Origin: a virus
Direction: 5' to 3' (one strand)
DNA length: 64,000 nucleotides
IMG/VR virus record: IMGVR_UViG_3300024299_000645
Span: 103,437 to 167,436 of that record
Shown: piece by piece, positions 35,297 through 43,772 of the stretch
Numbering within the stretch: position 1 is the stretch's first letter
Layout: the number at the start of each line of letters is the position of its first letter
Notes under the pieces: generated by a model
What the model saw: the letters and a program-made list of their open reading frames with translations, nothing else
Told to the model about the DNA's origin: nothing
Databases searched by the model: none
Translations under genes and position numbers: made by a program

Positions 35297-37131
35297 TGGC
35301 TACTGACGGAAGGGTAATGAGAATCTATCCACTGGGTAGTAACACAGAATTAGCCGCAACAGAAAGTGGAAAATTATATATAGGGTCAGTAACTGAAACC
35401 GGTTCCGGAGCTTCTGCTAATATTGGTAAAATTACAACTATTACATCTACACCGGGAGCTGGAGTATATGATAATGTATTTTCAGCCGGCGATTATCTTG
35501 TTATTAGACATCAACAATATGGAATGTTAGGTGTTGGTCAATGGATTAAAGTTCAATCTGTTTCAAGTACGGGAGCCAGTACAGAATTAACTTTAGAAGA
35601 TGGTACTGCAGAATTTTACAAATATTTAAATTCATCCGGAGCAAGTTATACAGGACAAACTAGCGTAGGTATTACATTTGAAAAGGTAATGGGTTGGGGT
35701 ATTAGACAAATGACCAACGACCAAATTGATGATTCCATAGTTCCAGAAGTTTTTAATAGATGGGGATCCTATACAAAAGGAACTGCAACACATGATGATT
35801 GGAAAAGTCATATAAGACCTTTAGCTGGTACTTCTAATACATCTGGTTATGATTTATGTGGAACTGTTGGTGAAAGATATAGAAGCCCAGATGTTGTAGG
35901 CGATCATCCAGTAGCAAATAATGTAACTATAACTAATTATTCATTAGAACAATGTGTTGGAACAAAGCCTTTTAACGGCGCATCAAATGCAACACATGTT
36001 GATGATTTAGATAGCACTGTAGAATTTTTAGGTGCTAATACAGGTGGATCTCACGGCGATAAAGTATACGAAATGTCAGACGCAGACATTGCGGCCGGCC
36101 CTGTTATTGCTAGGTGTAATGCATATTTTACTTCAGCATCAAATACTGTTGGTTCTTATCATATTGGAACTGCTGTGGGAGATTCAGATACTGGTTCTTG
36201 GCATGATGAAACATGGTATACAGATACAGTAATAACATCGTCAGGTTCAGCAAACGTTGCATATCATCTTTATAGAAAAGAATCAGGAGCGGTTAGAGGA
36301 TGGTCAACTTCAAGATCTTTATCAAATGCTAATACAGAAGCAAGAGCCTCAAATTCTGTTACACATTGGACTGGTGCTAATGCTGACTATATTGCTGTAG
36401 GAAATTATCCACGTGCAGCAACGGATGAGGTAATATACTTACCAATTTATAATCAAGGTAATAATCAAGCTAAAGAATCAAATACTGTTCAAGCCTATGG
36501 ACATTCTGCAACTTTACAAAATACTGCAGATGATGCTGGTATACATTTGCATTGGATTAAACATTTATTGATATCAAATGCTGGTGAATATAGTTTAGTA
36601 ACAGGTAATACAGCTCCTGGAATTGGTACATGGTCATTTTGTGGTAATGTATATGATAAAGTTACAACAGTTGGGGATGTAATATATTCTCAAGGATATG
36701 AAGGAATTTATTCTGCAGCATATGAAGGCATTTATTCATTAGGATATGAAGGCATTTATTCATCCGGATTTCAAGGTGGATATGCTGGTGGATATGCTGG
36801 TGGATATGCTGGTGGATATGCTGGTGGTTACGCCGGTGGATACACTCAAACTTATGGATCTATGGCTGAGTCTCCAAACCCACGGACTTCCTCAGAAGGT
36901 CCTACATACTCTGGAACTTATTCAGGCACTTATTCTGGAACGTATTCAGGCACTTATTCTGGAACGTATTCAGGCATATTTTCGGCTGGCTTTATTGGAA
37001 TTTATAGTAATCAATATGGTGGAATATATTCTGGACAATATGCTGGATTCTATAGTAATCAATATACTGGAGTAACGGTATTTTCTACTTTAGAAACACA
37101 AAATTATAGTCTTTGGAAAAGACACGCCTAA
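35278..37131 (+). CDS. Tyr-rich octapeptide-repeat virion protein B
   Basis: A 617-residue paralogue of protein A. It shares the MTNDQIDDSIVPEVFNRWGS helix motif, the QGYEGIYS-type octapeptides, the break SMAESPNPRTSSEGP and the C-terminal SLWKRHA. The repeat part is shorter (about 475-600) and includes runs of GGYA tetrapeptides and GTYS tetrapeptides. The start at 35278 overlaps protein A by 19 bases; an internal ATG at 35296, coinciding with the end of gene A (TAATG), is an equally good start. Likely a second adhesin or fibre subunit that acts with or instead of protein A. Confidence 0.68.
   Translation: MEEGCVMATDGRVMRIYPLGSNTELAATESGKLYIGSVTETGSGASANIGKITTITSTPGAGVYDNVFSAGDYLVIRHQQYGMLGVGQWIKVQSVSSTGASTELTLEDGTAEFYKYLNSSGASYTGQTSVGITFEKVMGWGIRQMTNDQIDDSIVPEVFNRWGSYTKGTATHDDWKSHIRPLAGTSNTSGYDLCGTVGERYRSPDVVGDHPVANNVTITNYSLEQCVGTKPFNGASNATHVDDLDSTVEFLGANTGGSHGDKVYEMSDADIAAGPVIARCNAYFTSASNTVGSYHIGTAVGDSDTGSWHDETWYTDTVITSSGSANVAYHLYRKESGAVRGWSTSRSLSNANTEARASNSVTHWTGANADYIAVGNYPRAATDEVIYLPIYNQGNNQAKESNTVQAYGHSATLQNTADDAGIHLHWIKHLLISNAGEYSLVTGNTAPGIGTWSFCGNVYDKVTTVGDVIYSQGYEGIYSAAYEGIYSLGYEGIYSSGFQGGYAGGYAGGYAGGYAGGYAGGYTQTYGSMAESPNPRTSSEGPTYSGTYSGTYSGTYSGTYSGTYSGIFSAGFIGIYSNQYGGIYSGQYAGFYSNQYTGVTVFSTLETQNYSLWKRHA
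36768..36970 (+). repeat. Near-identical 12-base tandem repeats
   Basis: At 36777-36842 the unit GGTGGATATGCT is repeated with few changes (GGYA). At 36910-36970 TCAGGCACTTATTCTGGAACG-type 24-base units recur (TYSG). Unlike the diverged repeats of gene A, these copies are almost identical at DNA level, which favours recent expansion and length variation. Confidence 0.8.
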
Positions 37132-37163
37132 ATATAACTAATAACATATTATGAAGAGGAATT

Positions 37164-37745
37164 ATGGCAGAAACTGCAGAAGTCGCTGAATCCACCGAGT
37201 GGAGTCACGATACAATGATTGAAGGACTATGGCGCTCTGGTGATAAACAAGAAGTTTCCATTTTATATGAACGAGAAGATAAATCTCGATATTCCGGACA
37301 AGCAGAAGAAGGAACAAAAGAATGGAAAGATTTCTTTTTTAAATTCACTACCGAACAAGTAGACTCTTTTACAGATGCACATCGTGCTCAAAGAGAAGCC
37401 CACGGGCCAAGGCCTGATCATCAAAAACAAATTCAAAAAAGAGAAGACAAACAAGCAGTTGAAAGGAAAAAAGCAGCTGATGAATTAGAATCTCTTTTTC
37501 GTGCAAAATTAGAAGCTTTTGAAATACCAGAAGTTAGAGACAGTGAAAATCGAGATTTAAGATCTCGTATTAGAAAATCTAAATCATTAACAGAAATTTC
37601 TGCGTTAGTTGCTTCACTCATTACTCTATCTATTATCAGGGTAACCTTAAAAGCAGAAGACCTTTTAGATGAAACACCAGAAGTAAAAGAAACTTCTGGA
37701 ACAATTGAAGAAGTTGCTAATGAGGTTCCTAAGGATGAGAACTGA
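37164..37745 (+). CDS. Charged helical protein of unknown function (193 aa)
   Basis: The N-terminal ~75 residues form a small α/β segment (ILYEREDKSRYSGQAEEG; FFFKFTTEQVDSFTDAH). The rest is Lys/Glu-rich helix with one moderately hydrophobic stretch near 140-155 and an acidic tail. It follows the two Tyr-repeat proteins and overlaps the glycosyltransferase start by eleven bases. A fibre-assembly chaperone would fit the position, but I do not recognise a family. Confidence 0.6.
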   Translation: MAETAEVAESTEWSHDTMIEGLWRSGDKQEVSILYEREDKSRYSGQAEEGTKEWKDFFFKFTTEQVDSFTDAHRAQREAHGPRPDHQKQIQKREDKQAVERKKAADELESLFRAKLEAFEIPEVRDSENRDLRSRIRKSKSLTEISALVASLITLSIIRVTLKAEDLLDETPEVKETSGTIEEVANEVPKDEN

Positions 37746-38538
37746 TGAAGGTTTTTTATTAGTAGCTACTAACCATAAACCGTATCACACTGCTGCACAA
37801 CAGTTAGCTGATAGTTTAAAAGAATTTGCACCTGAACATCCGGTAATACTTTTCACAGAAGATAAATGGGTAGATTGTCCTGGAAATCATATTTTTGATG
37901 AAGTCCATGGAGGTATGCCTAGTTCTAATCGCGCTAAATTACTAGCATTAAAAGATACTCCTTTCGATATTACATGTTATTTAGATTCTGATATGGTATG
38001 TGTTCATCCGGATGCACCTTTAATTTTTAAAGGTTTAAAAGATGGATATGATATGGCGTGGACTAAAATTAGAACATATGCCGCAGCTATGGTTTGGTGG
38101 GATAAAAAACAATTAAAAGTCCCACATGGTGGAATGTGCTTATATAGAAAATCAGATAAAATGATTTCTTTTATGGAACAATGGTGGGAAAATTGGTGTT
38201 GGAAAAAGAATCAAGTAGCAGAATGGGACGAAAGATGGAATGGCAAATATCCTTATTGGGAAACCAGAGGATGGGATCAGTTTCCTTTACATTTAATGAT
38301 GGGCGCTATTAGACAAGATGATCCATGGTATAGACCTGATATAAAATGGCATTGGGTTTATGGCGGCGATCCACCCTGTACACCTGAAACAGATGATTGG
38401 AATGATGGAAGTGATTCAAGGTGGAATTGGATTATTGGATACCATCATGATAGGGAAAATATGAAACCAGAAGATATAGTATTTCGCGATTATTCGTGTT
38501 TATTATTTAAAAGTCAATATCAAAATGGAAGAGTATGA
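37735..38538 (+). CDS. GT-A-type glycosyltransferase
   Basis: A 267-residue protein. The start at 37735 (MRTDEGFLLVATNHKPY) is preferred over an upstream in-frame TTG, since it begins right before the first Rossmann-type strand and GAGG lies nine bases upstream. The DxD metal/nucleotide-sugar motif is CYLDSDMVCVH (residues 81-91). It also has KLLALKDTPFD before the DxD and a Trp-rich C-terminal acceptor region (WWENWCWKK; WDQFPLHLMMGA). It probably transfers a sugar to a virion or host surface acceptor. It sits between the Tyr-repeat proteins and two oxygenase-like genes and overlaps both neighbours. Confidence 0.78.
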   Translation: MRTDEGFLLVATNHKPYHTAAQQLADSLKEFAPEHPVILFTEDKWVDCPGNHIFDEVHGGMPSSNRAKLLALKDTPFDITCYLDSDMVCVHPDAPLIFKGLKDGYDMAWTKIRTYAAAMVWWDKKQLKVPHGGMCLYRKSDKMISFMEQWWENWCWKKNQVAEWDERWNGKYPYWETRGWDQFPLHLMMGAIRQDDPWYRPDIKWHWVYGGDPPCTPETDDWNDGSDSRWNWIIGYHHDRENMKPEDIVFRDYSCLLFKSQYQNGRV

Positions 38539-39335
38539 AACATACAGAACATATTACTAATTTTTGTAATGATCCAGATATTTTAAATATTTTAGAAGAA
38601 CTTGGTGAATATTTAGACGGTTTAGATTTAGATGCAATGAAACTTCGACCAGGGCGTCAAAATAAACCTGAAATGAATGCTGTCATTTCAGATAATTATT
38701 TAAGTACATTTAGAAAAACAGTTAGGCCAGGACCTCCTTGGCATCAAAAAATAGTAGATCTTCTATTAGATTTAAAACAAAGAAAACGTAATACAAAAGT
38801 AGCAGACCTGGCAACTGCTTTAGGAAAAAGAATAGGAGCAAGAAAACAGGCTCTCAGTGCAATATATCCTCCAGGTGGCTATGTTGGGTGGCATACTAAT
38901 GCAGATGTTCCGGGTAGAAATTTATTATTTACTTGGTCTCAAAAAGGTGAAGGTGTTTTAAGATATAAGAATCATACAAAAGGATTCTCTTTTGATATAC
39001 CTGATCACAAAGGTTGGAATATAAAATCATTTGATTGGTTTAGTCATGGTCAATCTGAAAAGGAAGGATATACATGGCATGCTGCAGGATCAAATTGTTT
39101 AAGAGCAACCCTTGCTTTTGTTATTCATAATAATCCAATGTCCAACGAAATGTTAGAGGATGACTTCAATTTAACATCTTGGAGTCCGGGTTGCTTTATA
39201 AGTGATACTGATTTAAAATATGAATCTAAGTGGTGGGAGAATACTAAAGATAGTATTATCAATTATGAATTAAGTGATGAATTAATAAGTGAACTTGAAA
39301 CAAGCCCTTCAGGTGTAAAATATGGTCCTCGATAA
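38535..39335 (+). CDS. 2OG-Fe(II) oxygenase-like protein
   Basis: A 266-residue protein with a double-stranded β-helix pattern: IYPPGGYVGWHTNADVPGRN holds the first metal His (H120) and YTWHAAGSNCLRATLAFVI holds the distal His (H182) and 2-oxoglutarate-binding Arg (R190). The usual HxD is HxN here (N122), with an Asp two residues later, so iron binding may be altered. Hydroxylation of a phage or host protein or sugar is plausible. It overlaps the glycosyltransferase by four bases and the next oxygenase by 14. Confidence 0.65.
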   Translation: MKHTEHITNFCNDPDILNILEELGEYLDGLDLDAMKLRPGRQNKPEMNAVISDNYLSTFRKTVRPGPPWHQKIVDLLLDLKQRKRNTKVADLATALGKRIGARKQALSAIYPPGGYVGWHTNADVPGRNLLFTWSQKGEGVLRYKNHTKGFSFDIPDHKGWNIKSFDWFSHGQSEKEGYTWHAAGSNCLRATLAFVIHNNPMSNEMLEDDFNLTSWSPGCFISDTDLKYESKWWENTKDSIINYELSDELISELETSPSGVKYGPR

Positions 39336-39909
39336 GAAATCCCCTTATATAAGAATTCAAAGTGGATGGTTTAAAAAGAATAAAGATAAGATTATTAAAG
39401 AATTTGAACCTTTAGTTGAAGAAGGAACGACTGTAGGTGGAAATAAAAACGAAAAAAGAAAATCAGATGTTCATCTTTTTGATATTTGGAGATTAGAATT
39501 AACTGATTTTAAAAAAGTTATTATTTTTAAAGTTAAAGAGATATTTACTACAGAAAATAAAAATTATGGATTTGATTTAGATTATTCTACTGTAAATATT
39601 CAATTTACTAGATATCAAAAAGATGATTTTTATGAATGGCATGCAGATGATGATTTACTGAATACACATATAAAAACACATAGTATAAGAAAATTAAGTA
39701 TGGCAATGCCTTTAAATATTGGTGAATTTGAAGGTGGTGAATTTGAAATTAAATTATCCCCAAGTGAAAATGCAAAAACAAGAAAAATACCTATAGAGCC
39801 TGGAAATATAATAGTATTTCCTAGTTTCTTAGAGCATAGAGTCCTCCCAATAACCTCAAATACACGTTATTCTTTAGTGGCGTGGATCTCAGGACCTCCA
39901 TGGAGATAA
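39322..39909 (+). CDS. 2OG-Fe(II) oxygenase, prolyl-4-hydroxylase type
   Basis: A 195-residue protein with an intact catalytic set: HxD in FYEWHADDD (H107, D109), the distal His in FPSFLEHRVLPI (H172) and 2-oxoglutarate Arg in NTRYSLVAWISGPPW (R182). It also has the FEGGEFEI strand typical of the PiuC/P4H-like group common in marine phages. It would hydroxylate a side chain using O2, Fe(II) and 2-oxoglutarate. The substrate is unknown; the neighbouring Tyr/Ser/Gly-repeat proteins are candidates. Confidence 0.8.
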   Translation: MVLDKKSPYIRIQSGWFKKNKDKIIKEFEPLVEEGTTVGGNKNEKRKSDVHLFDIWRLELTDFKKVIIFKVKEIFTTENKNYGFDLDYSTVNIQFTRYQKDDFYEWHADDDLLNTHIKTHSIRKLSMAMPLNIGEFEGGEFEIKLSPSENAKTRKIPIEPGNIIVFPSFLEHRVLPITSNTRYSLVAWISGPPWR

Positions 39910-39912
39910 ATA
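39905..39912 (+). promoter_or_regulatory. Possible late promoter variant before gp13
   Basis: GATAAATA differs from the late box only in the first base and lies 40 bases before the gp13 ATG, the usual spacing in this genome. It overlaps the stop codon of the oxygenase gene. Confidence 0.4.
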
Positions 39913-39941
39913 CAATATATGTAGACAGAAAATGTATTGTA
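39911..39941 (+). repeat. Inverted repeat in the gp13 leader
   Basis: TACAATA (39911-39917) and TATTGTA (39935-39941) form a perfect 7-base inverted repeat with a 17-base loop just upstream of gp13. There is no T-run, so it is not a terminator. It could be a weak leader hairpin or chance in AT-rich DNA. Confidence 0.3.
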
Positions 39942-39952
39942 GGATATGAACC

Positions 39953-40696
39953 ATGGCAAAACCGCAAACTCGCGAACAATTAAAACAATACTGCCTCAGA
40001 AGTTTAGGTCACCCAGTTATAGAAGTTAATGTTGATGACGATCAATTAGAAGATCGCATTGACGAAGCTTTACAAGTCTGGAATGACTATCATTATGATG
40101 GGTCGGAAAAAATTTATTTAAAACATCAAGTTACATCAGATGATATTACTAACGAATATATTACCGTTGGGGAATCAACTATAAGTATAATCAAAGTACA
40201 TCCTATTGATTCAACAACAGGAAACATTAATATGTTTGATGTGAGATATCAATTAAGATTAAATGATATATTTGATTTGAGTAAACAGCAGCTTTCAGGA
40301 TATACTATGGCTATGCAACACTTGAGTTTAATAGAAAATTTATTTAATCAATCTCCTTCTTTCAGATTTAATAGACATACAGATAAAGTTTATCTTGATG
40401 TTGATTGGGATAAAGAATTGGTTGTTGGAAAATACTTATTATTTGAATGTTATAAATCCGTAGACCCAGAAGAATTGACCGATGCATATAATGATCTTTG
40501 GCTAAAAAAATATATATCTTCATTATTTAAAAGACAATGGGGATCTAATCTATTAAAATATGAAGGTATGCAATTACCCGGTGGCACTACATTAAATGGT
40601 AGACAAATTTTTGATGATGCAACAACTGAATTACAAATGTTGGATGATGAAATCTTTACGAAGTATCAATTACCTGACGACTTTATGGTAGGATAA
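39953..40696 (+). CDS. 13: gp13 neck protein
   Basis: A 247-residue protein (T4 gp13 has 309). The N-terminus has QLKQYCLRSLGHPVIEVNVD and QLEDRIDEALQVWNDYHYDG, the strongest gp13 signature; the C-terminus has YISSLFKRQWGSNLLKYEGM then LPGGTTLNGRQIFDDA. gp13 and gp14 form the neck that seals the packaged head and accepts the tail. Only a tiny gap separates it from two small genes, followed by gp14. Confidence 0.92.
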   Translation: MAKPQTREQLKQYCLRSLGHPVIEVNVDDDQLEDRIDEALQVWNDYHYDGSEKIYLKHQVTSDDITNEYITVGESTISIIKVHPIDSTTGNINMFDVRYQLRLNDIFDLSKQQLSGYTMAMQHLSLIENLFNQSPSFRFNRHTDKVYLDVDWDKELVVGKYLLFECYKSVDPEELTDAYNDLWLKKYISSLFKRQWGSNLLKYEGMQLPGGTTLNGRQIFDDATTELQMLDDEIFTKYQLPDDFMVG

Positions 40697-40697
40697 A

Positions 40698-40943
40698 ATG
40701 AAAAAATTTAAAACTTTTATAGAAAAACCTGAATTCTGTAATGTGCCCGGCGGAGTTAAAAGTCCAGCTCTTGCAGCGAAGTGTGCGGAACCAGAAAAGA
40801 AAAAACCGGCACCTCAACAAGCTGATATTAGATCAAAAGCTTTGAAGGATAAAAAAGATAAGTGGAAAAAATTAGGTTTATCTACTCAAGAACAAGCTGA
40901 ATTAATTGCAAAATATACCAAACATTCGGAAATTGCTGGATGA
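40698..40943 (+). CDS. Small basic protein of unknown function (81 aa)
   Basis: Begins MKKFKTFIEKPEF, reminiscent of T4 capsid-targeting N-termini (MKTYQEFIAE), but lacks the Glu expected at the gp21 cleavage site. The middle is Lys/Pro-rich and the C-terminus helical (STQEQAELIAKYTKHSE). It lies between neck genes gp13 and gp14 and overlaps the next small gene by four bases. Possibly a minor head protein; function unknown. Confidence 0.6.
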   Translation: MKKFKTFIEKPEFCNVPGGVKSPALAAKCAEPEKKKPAPQQADIRSKALKDKKDKWKKLGLSTQEQAELIAKYTKHSEIAG

Positions 40944-41143
40944 AAACGTTTCAAGAATATATTGATGAAGATATCAATTTGCCCATAGAAGTTGGAGATA
41001 TTGTTCTCGGTGGGAAATTTAAAAATAGAAGAATAGAAGTAAAAGATATCGGAAAAAATGAAAAGGGTGATATTACTATTAATGGAAAATCAATTCTCAG
41101 GATCAGAATAACAGACGAAAAGGCTGACGATGCCGACGAGTAA
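40940..41143 (+). CDS. Small protein with capsid-targeting-like N-terminus (67 aa)
   Basis: Starts MKTFQEYIDED, nearly identical in pattern to the T4 internal protein III targeting peptide MKTYQEFIAE/A, including the I-x-E just before the gp21 cleavage point. The rest is a compact β-protein (VGDIVLGGKFKNRRIEVKDI, then ILRIRITDEK) seen often in marine T4-like phages. It may be packaged in the head and trimmed by gp21. It overlaps gp14 by 14 bases. Function unknown. Confidence 0.62.
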   Translation: MKTFQEYIDEDINLPIEVGDIVLGGKFKNRRIEVKDIGKNEKGDITINGKSILRIRITDEKADDADE

Positions 41144-41972
41144 TTATTTTCAAAAATTTGATCATAATAATGAACAAAATCTTCTTCAAGATTTAATGGT
41201 GGAGTCTATTCAAATTTTTGGACATGATGTATCTTATTTGCCCAGAACAAAAAATAACGTAGATAACATATATGGTGAAGATCCAACTTCATCTTTTGAA
41301 TCAGCTTATCCTATAGAAATGTATATTAAGAATACTGATGGATTTGAAGGCGAAGGTGCATTTGTTGGTAGATTTGGATTAGAAATCAGAGAACAAATAA
41401 CATTTACTGTTGCAAGACGTACTTGGGATGGACAAGGAATATCTGATAGACCTTTAGAAGGCGATTTAATTTGGATGCCTCTAACAAGTAAGTTATTTGA
41501 AATACAATTTGTTGAGCACCAGGCTGTCTTTTATCAAATGGGAAAACTTCCTGTTTATGATTTATCTTGTGAATTGTTTGAGTATAGTGATGAAGATATT
41601 GATACAGGTATAGCAGCAATAGATAAAGTAGAAGTTGAAAATGCTTATTCAGTAGAATATGTATATTCCGCTAATTCGGGTGTTTTTACAACTGATGAAA
41701 CTGTTACAGGAACTCTTTCAGGAGCAACGGCAGTAGTATTACAAACATCAACTTCAGGTTCAGATAGTATTATAAGGTTAACAAATATTGTTGGTACTTT
41801 TAGTGCAACGGAACAAATTACAGGTGGCACTTCAGGCACGACAGCTAATTTAGGTGCAACTGCAACGGAGTTTGCAGGTGACAGTACTGCTAATAATAAA
41901 ACAATACAGACGACAGCAGATGGCATTATAGATTTTAGTGAAGGAAATCCATTTAGTGAAGGAAGTTTTTAA
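41130..41972 (+). CDS. 14: gp14 neck protein with β-repeat extension
   Basis: Residues 1-170 match gp14: NEQNLLQDLMVESIQIFGHD, EMYIKNTDGFEGEGAFVGRF and GDLIWMPLTSKLFEIQFVEH. The remaining ~110 residues are an add-on of two short modules of the type TDETVTGTLSGATAVVL, which recur in gp7 and gp8 of this phage. The family end (DFSEGNPFSEGSF) follows the modules, so they are inserted before the C-terminus. gp14 forms the outer neck with gp13. It overlaps gp15 by one base (TAATG). Confidence 0.9.
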   Translation: MPTSNYFQKFDHNNEQNLLQDLMVESIQIFGHDVSYLPRTKNNVDNIYGEDPTSSFESAYPIEMYIKNTDGFEGEGAFVGRFGLEIREQITFTVARRTWDGQGISDRPLEGDLIWMPLTSKLFEIQFVEHQAVFYQMGKLPVYDLSCELFEYSDEDIDTGIAAIDKVEVENAYSVEYVYSANSGVFTTDETVTGTLSGATAVVLQTSTSGSDSIIRLTNIVGTFSATEQITGGTSGTTANLGATATEFAGDSTANNKTIQTTADGIIDFSEGNPFSEGSF

Positions 41973-42967
41973 TGTTAGGACAATATTGGTATCACGGATT
42001 AACAAGAAAATATGTTTCTATATTTGGAACCATTTTTAACGACATCTATTTAAAGCGTAAGAATGCTTCTGATGAATTTGTCGAAACATTAAAAGTTCCC
42101 TTAGCATACGGTCCGAAACAAAAATTTATGACTAGGATCTCGGGCGATGCTAATCTAGACAAAAAGGTGGGGATGCAACTGCCGAGGATGGGCTTCGAGA
42201 TGACTTCCATGTCATACAGTCCCGAGAGAATGTTGCATCCCCTTAACCAACAAAAATCAATGTGGAAGGGTCAAATTGGAGTAGTTAAAAGTCCAGTACC
42301 ATATGATTACGCTTTCACATTGTCAGTGTTTGTAAAAAATGCGGATGACGGAACACAAATAATTGAACAGATAGTACCGTTTTTTCAACCCGATTTTACA
42401 GTAACTATAAATGCACTTCCAACAATGGGAATCAAGTTAGATGTTCCTATTATTTTAAATGGTGTTAATATTGAAGATTCATATGAAGGTGATTATCAAA
42501 CACGAAGAGCAATAGTTTGGACATTAGATTTTACAGTTAAGGGTTTTCTTTATCCGAATATTAAAGGTAAAGGATTTGGTGACGGTAGTGATGATCAGGC
42601 AACAGCATTAATACGCACATCAATTATCAATTTTCATATAATGCCGTATAGAGATCCAGGCTCGGTAGACGCCGAAAGAATTTTATTAGAATCAGATACA
42701 GGGTTTGGAAAAGGTAGGGATGAAATATTAAATGAAGATGATTCCAAAATGTTATTAGAAACAACTAGAACAGATATTAATGCAACATTAGTAAAATCAA
42801 GATTTACATCTAAAGTACCTATAGATGTACCAGCTGGCGATGATTATTATGAACCAACAGAAACAAGAGATTTCTTTGCAGAAGGTCTTGAATGGGATCC
42901 AGCTACAGGTACTGATACAATGGGTGGTACATTAGATATAAACGCATTCGGTAATTCAAACAAATGA
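41972..42967 (+). CDS. 15: gp15 tail terminator / sheath stabiliser
   Basis: A 331-residue protein (T4 gp15 has 272) with the gp15 signature N-terminus (YWYHGLTRKYVSIFGTIFND), a middle PRMGFEMTSMSYSPERML segment and FTVKGFLYPN near 190. It ends the tail tube and sheath so that the tail can join the neck. The last ~90 residues are an acidic extension containing ILLESDTGFGKGRDEILNED. Its stop overlaps the gp16 start (ATGA). Confidence 0.9.
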   Translation: MLGQYWYHGLTRKYVSIFGTIFNDIYLKRKNASDEFVETLKVPLAYGPKQKFMTRISGDANLDKKVGMQLPRMGFEMTSMSYSPERMLHPLNQQKSMWKGQIGVVKSPVPYDYAFTLSVFVKNADDGTQIIEQIVPFFQPDFTVTINALPTMGIKLDVPIILNGVNIEDSYEGDYQTRRAIVWTLDFTVKGFLYPNIKGKGFGDGSDDQATALIRTSIINFHIMPYRDPGSVDAERILLESDTGFGKGRDEILNEDDSKMLLETTRTDINATLVKSRFTSKVPIDVPAGDDYYEPTETRDFFAEGLEWDPATGTDTMGGTLDINAFGNSNK

Positions 42968-43419
42968 TTAAAGATAAAATGGAAACTATTGAAAATATTG
43001 ATAAGCAGGTTGACCCTAAAACGGTTGATACAAAATTAGATGAGGTATTTGAGATTACACCAACATCTAAAAATGAACCTGTTGTATATAAAAAACCAGA
43101 AGTGAATGATGATGGAATGGATACTGATTTTCAGTATGCACGAGAAAATATATATAATGTGATAGAGAGAGGGTCTGACGCCATGGAGGGCTTACTTGAA
43201 GTAGCTAGGGAAACAGAACACCCGAGAGCATACGAAGTAGTAGGTCAGTTAGTTGATAAGTTAACAAATGCAAATAAAGAGTTAATGGGATTACATAAAA
43301 CAAAAAAAAGCATGTCAGATGAAGTCGTAAGGTCACCTCAAAATGTTACTAACGCACTATTTGTAGGGAGTACAGCTGATCTTCAGAAGATGCTGAAACA
43401 GAAATCTAAGGAGGCGTAA
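42964..43419 (+). CDS. 16: gp16 small terminase subunit
   Basis: A 151-residue protein (T4 gp16 has 164). The core has DFQYARENIYNVIERGSDAM, EGLLEVARETEHPRAYEV and LVDKLTNANKELMGLHK, the two long helices that form the terminase ring. It recognises concatemeric DNA and regulates gp17. In T4 genes 16 and 17 are adjacent; here about 5.6 kb separate them. AAGGAGG at its 3' end serves the next gene. Confidence 0.88.
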   Translation: MIKDKMETIENIDKQVDPKTVDTKLDEVFEITPTSKNEPVVYKKPEVNDDGMDTDFQYARENIYNVIERGSDAMEGLLEVARETEHPRAYEVVGQLVDKLTNANKELMGLHKTKKSMSDEVVRSPQNVTNALFVGSTADLQKMLKQKSKEA

Positions 43420-43421
43420 GC

Positions 43422-43772
43422 GTGGAATCGCTATTCAGTGCGGTAAATATAACAATGTTTGGGATTATATTATTTTCCTCATTGTTCATATTTCTATTCA
43501 ACTACAGACACGATAATAAAGACAAGTATCAGGGCAAGTATTCTCTAATTGTATTTGATCTTTTCATTAACATGGGTATGTCAATTACTGGTTATATTTT
43601 AGTATGGCTAGTATTTGAAAACGTTCCACAATTAGCTCCATTTAACACTTATAGATTTCCAGTAGGATATATGTTTGGTTTGACTTCTAATATAAGCATT
43701 CCAATTGTTTTGAAGTGGTTTACATCACAAATCACTAAAAAGTTAAATGAAGCAGTGAAGAAAGGAGTATAA
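43422..43772 (+). CDS. Small membrane protein, holin-like, first gene of the island
   Basis: A 116-residue protein starting with GTG behind a near-ideal AAGGAGG. It has three hydrophobic segments at about 9-27, 40-65 and 80-100 with short charged loops (YRHDNKDKYQGKY) and a basic C-terminal tail (KKLNEAVKKGV). This layout fits a class I holin or a small inner-membrane partner of the following cytochrome. Its stop overlaps the cytochrome start (TAATG). No family match is recalled. Confidence 0.6.
   Translation: MESLFSAVNITMFGIILFSSLFIFLFNYRHDNKDKYQGKYSLIVFDLFINMGMSITGYILVWLVFENVPQLAPFNTYRFPVGYMFGLTSNISIPIVLKWFTSQITKKLNEAVKKGV

Noticed and set aside
36768-36970. Regular short DNA repeats that could suggest a CRISPR array
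   Set aside because: Units are 12-24 bases without spacers and stay in the reading frame of a Tyr/Gly-rich protein.
37705-37734. Longer glycosyltransferase with ten extra N-terminal residues from a TTG start
   Set aside because: TTG has no ribosome site, and the ATG at 37735 has GAGG upstream and begins right at the fold; the extra residues look like read-through of the previous gene in another frame.
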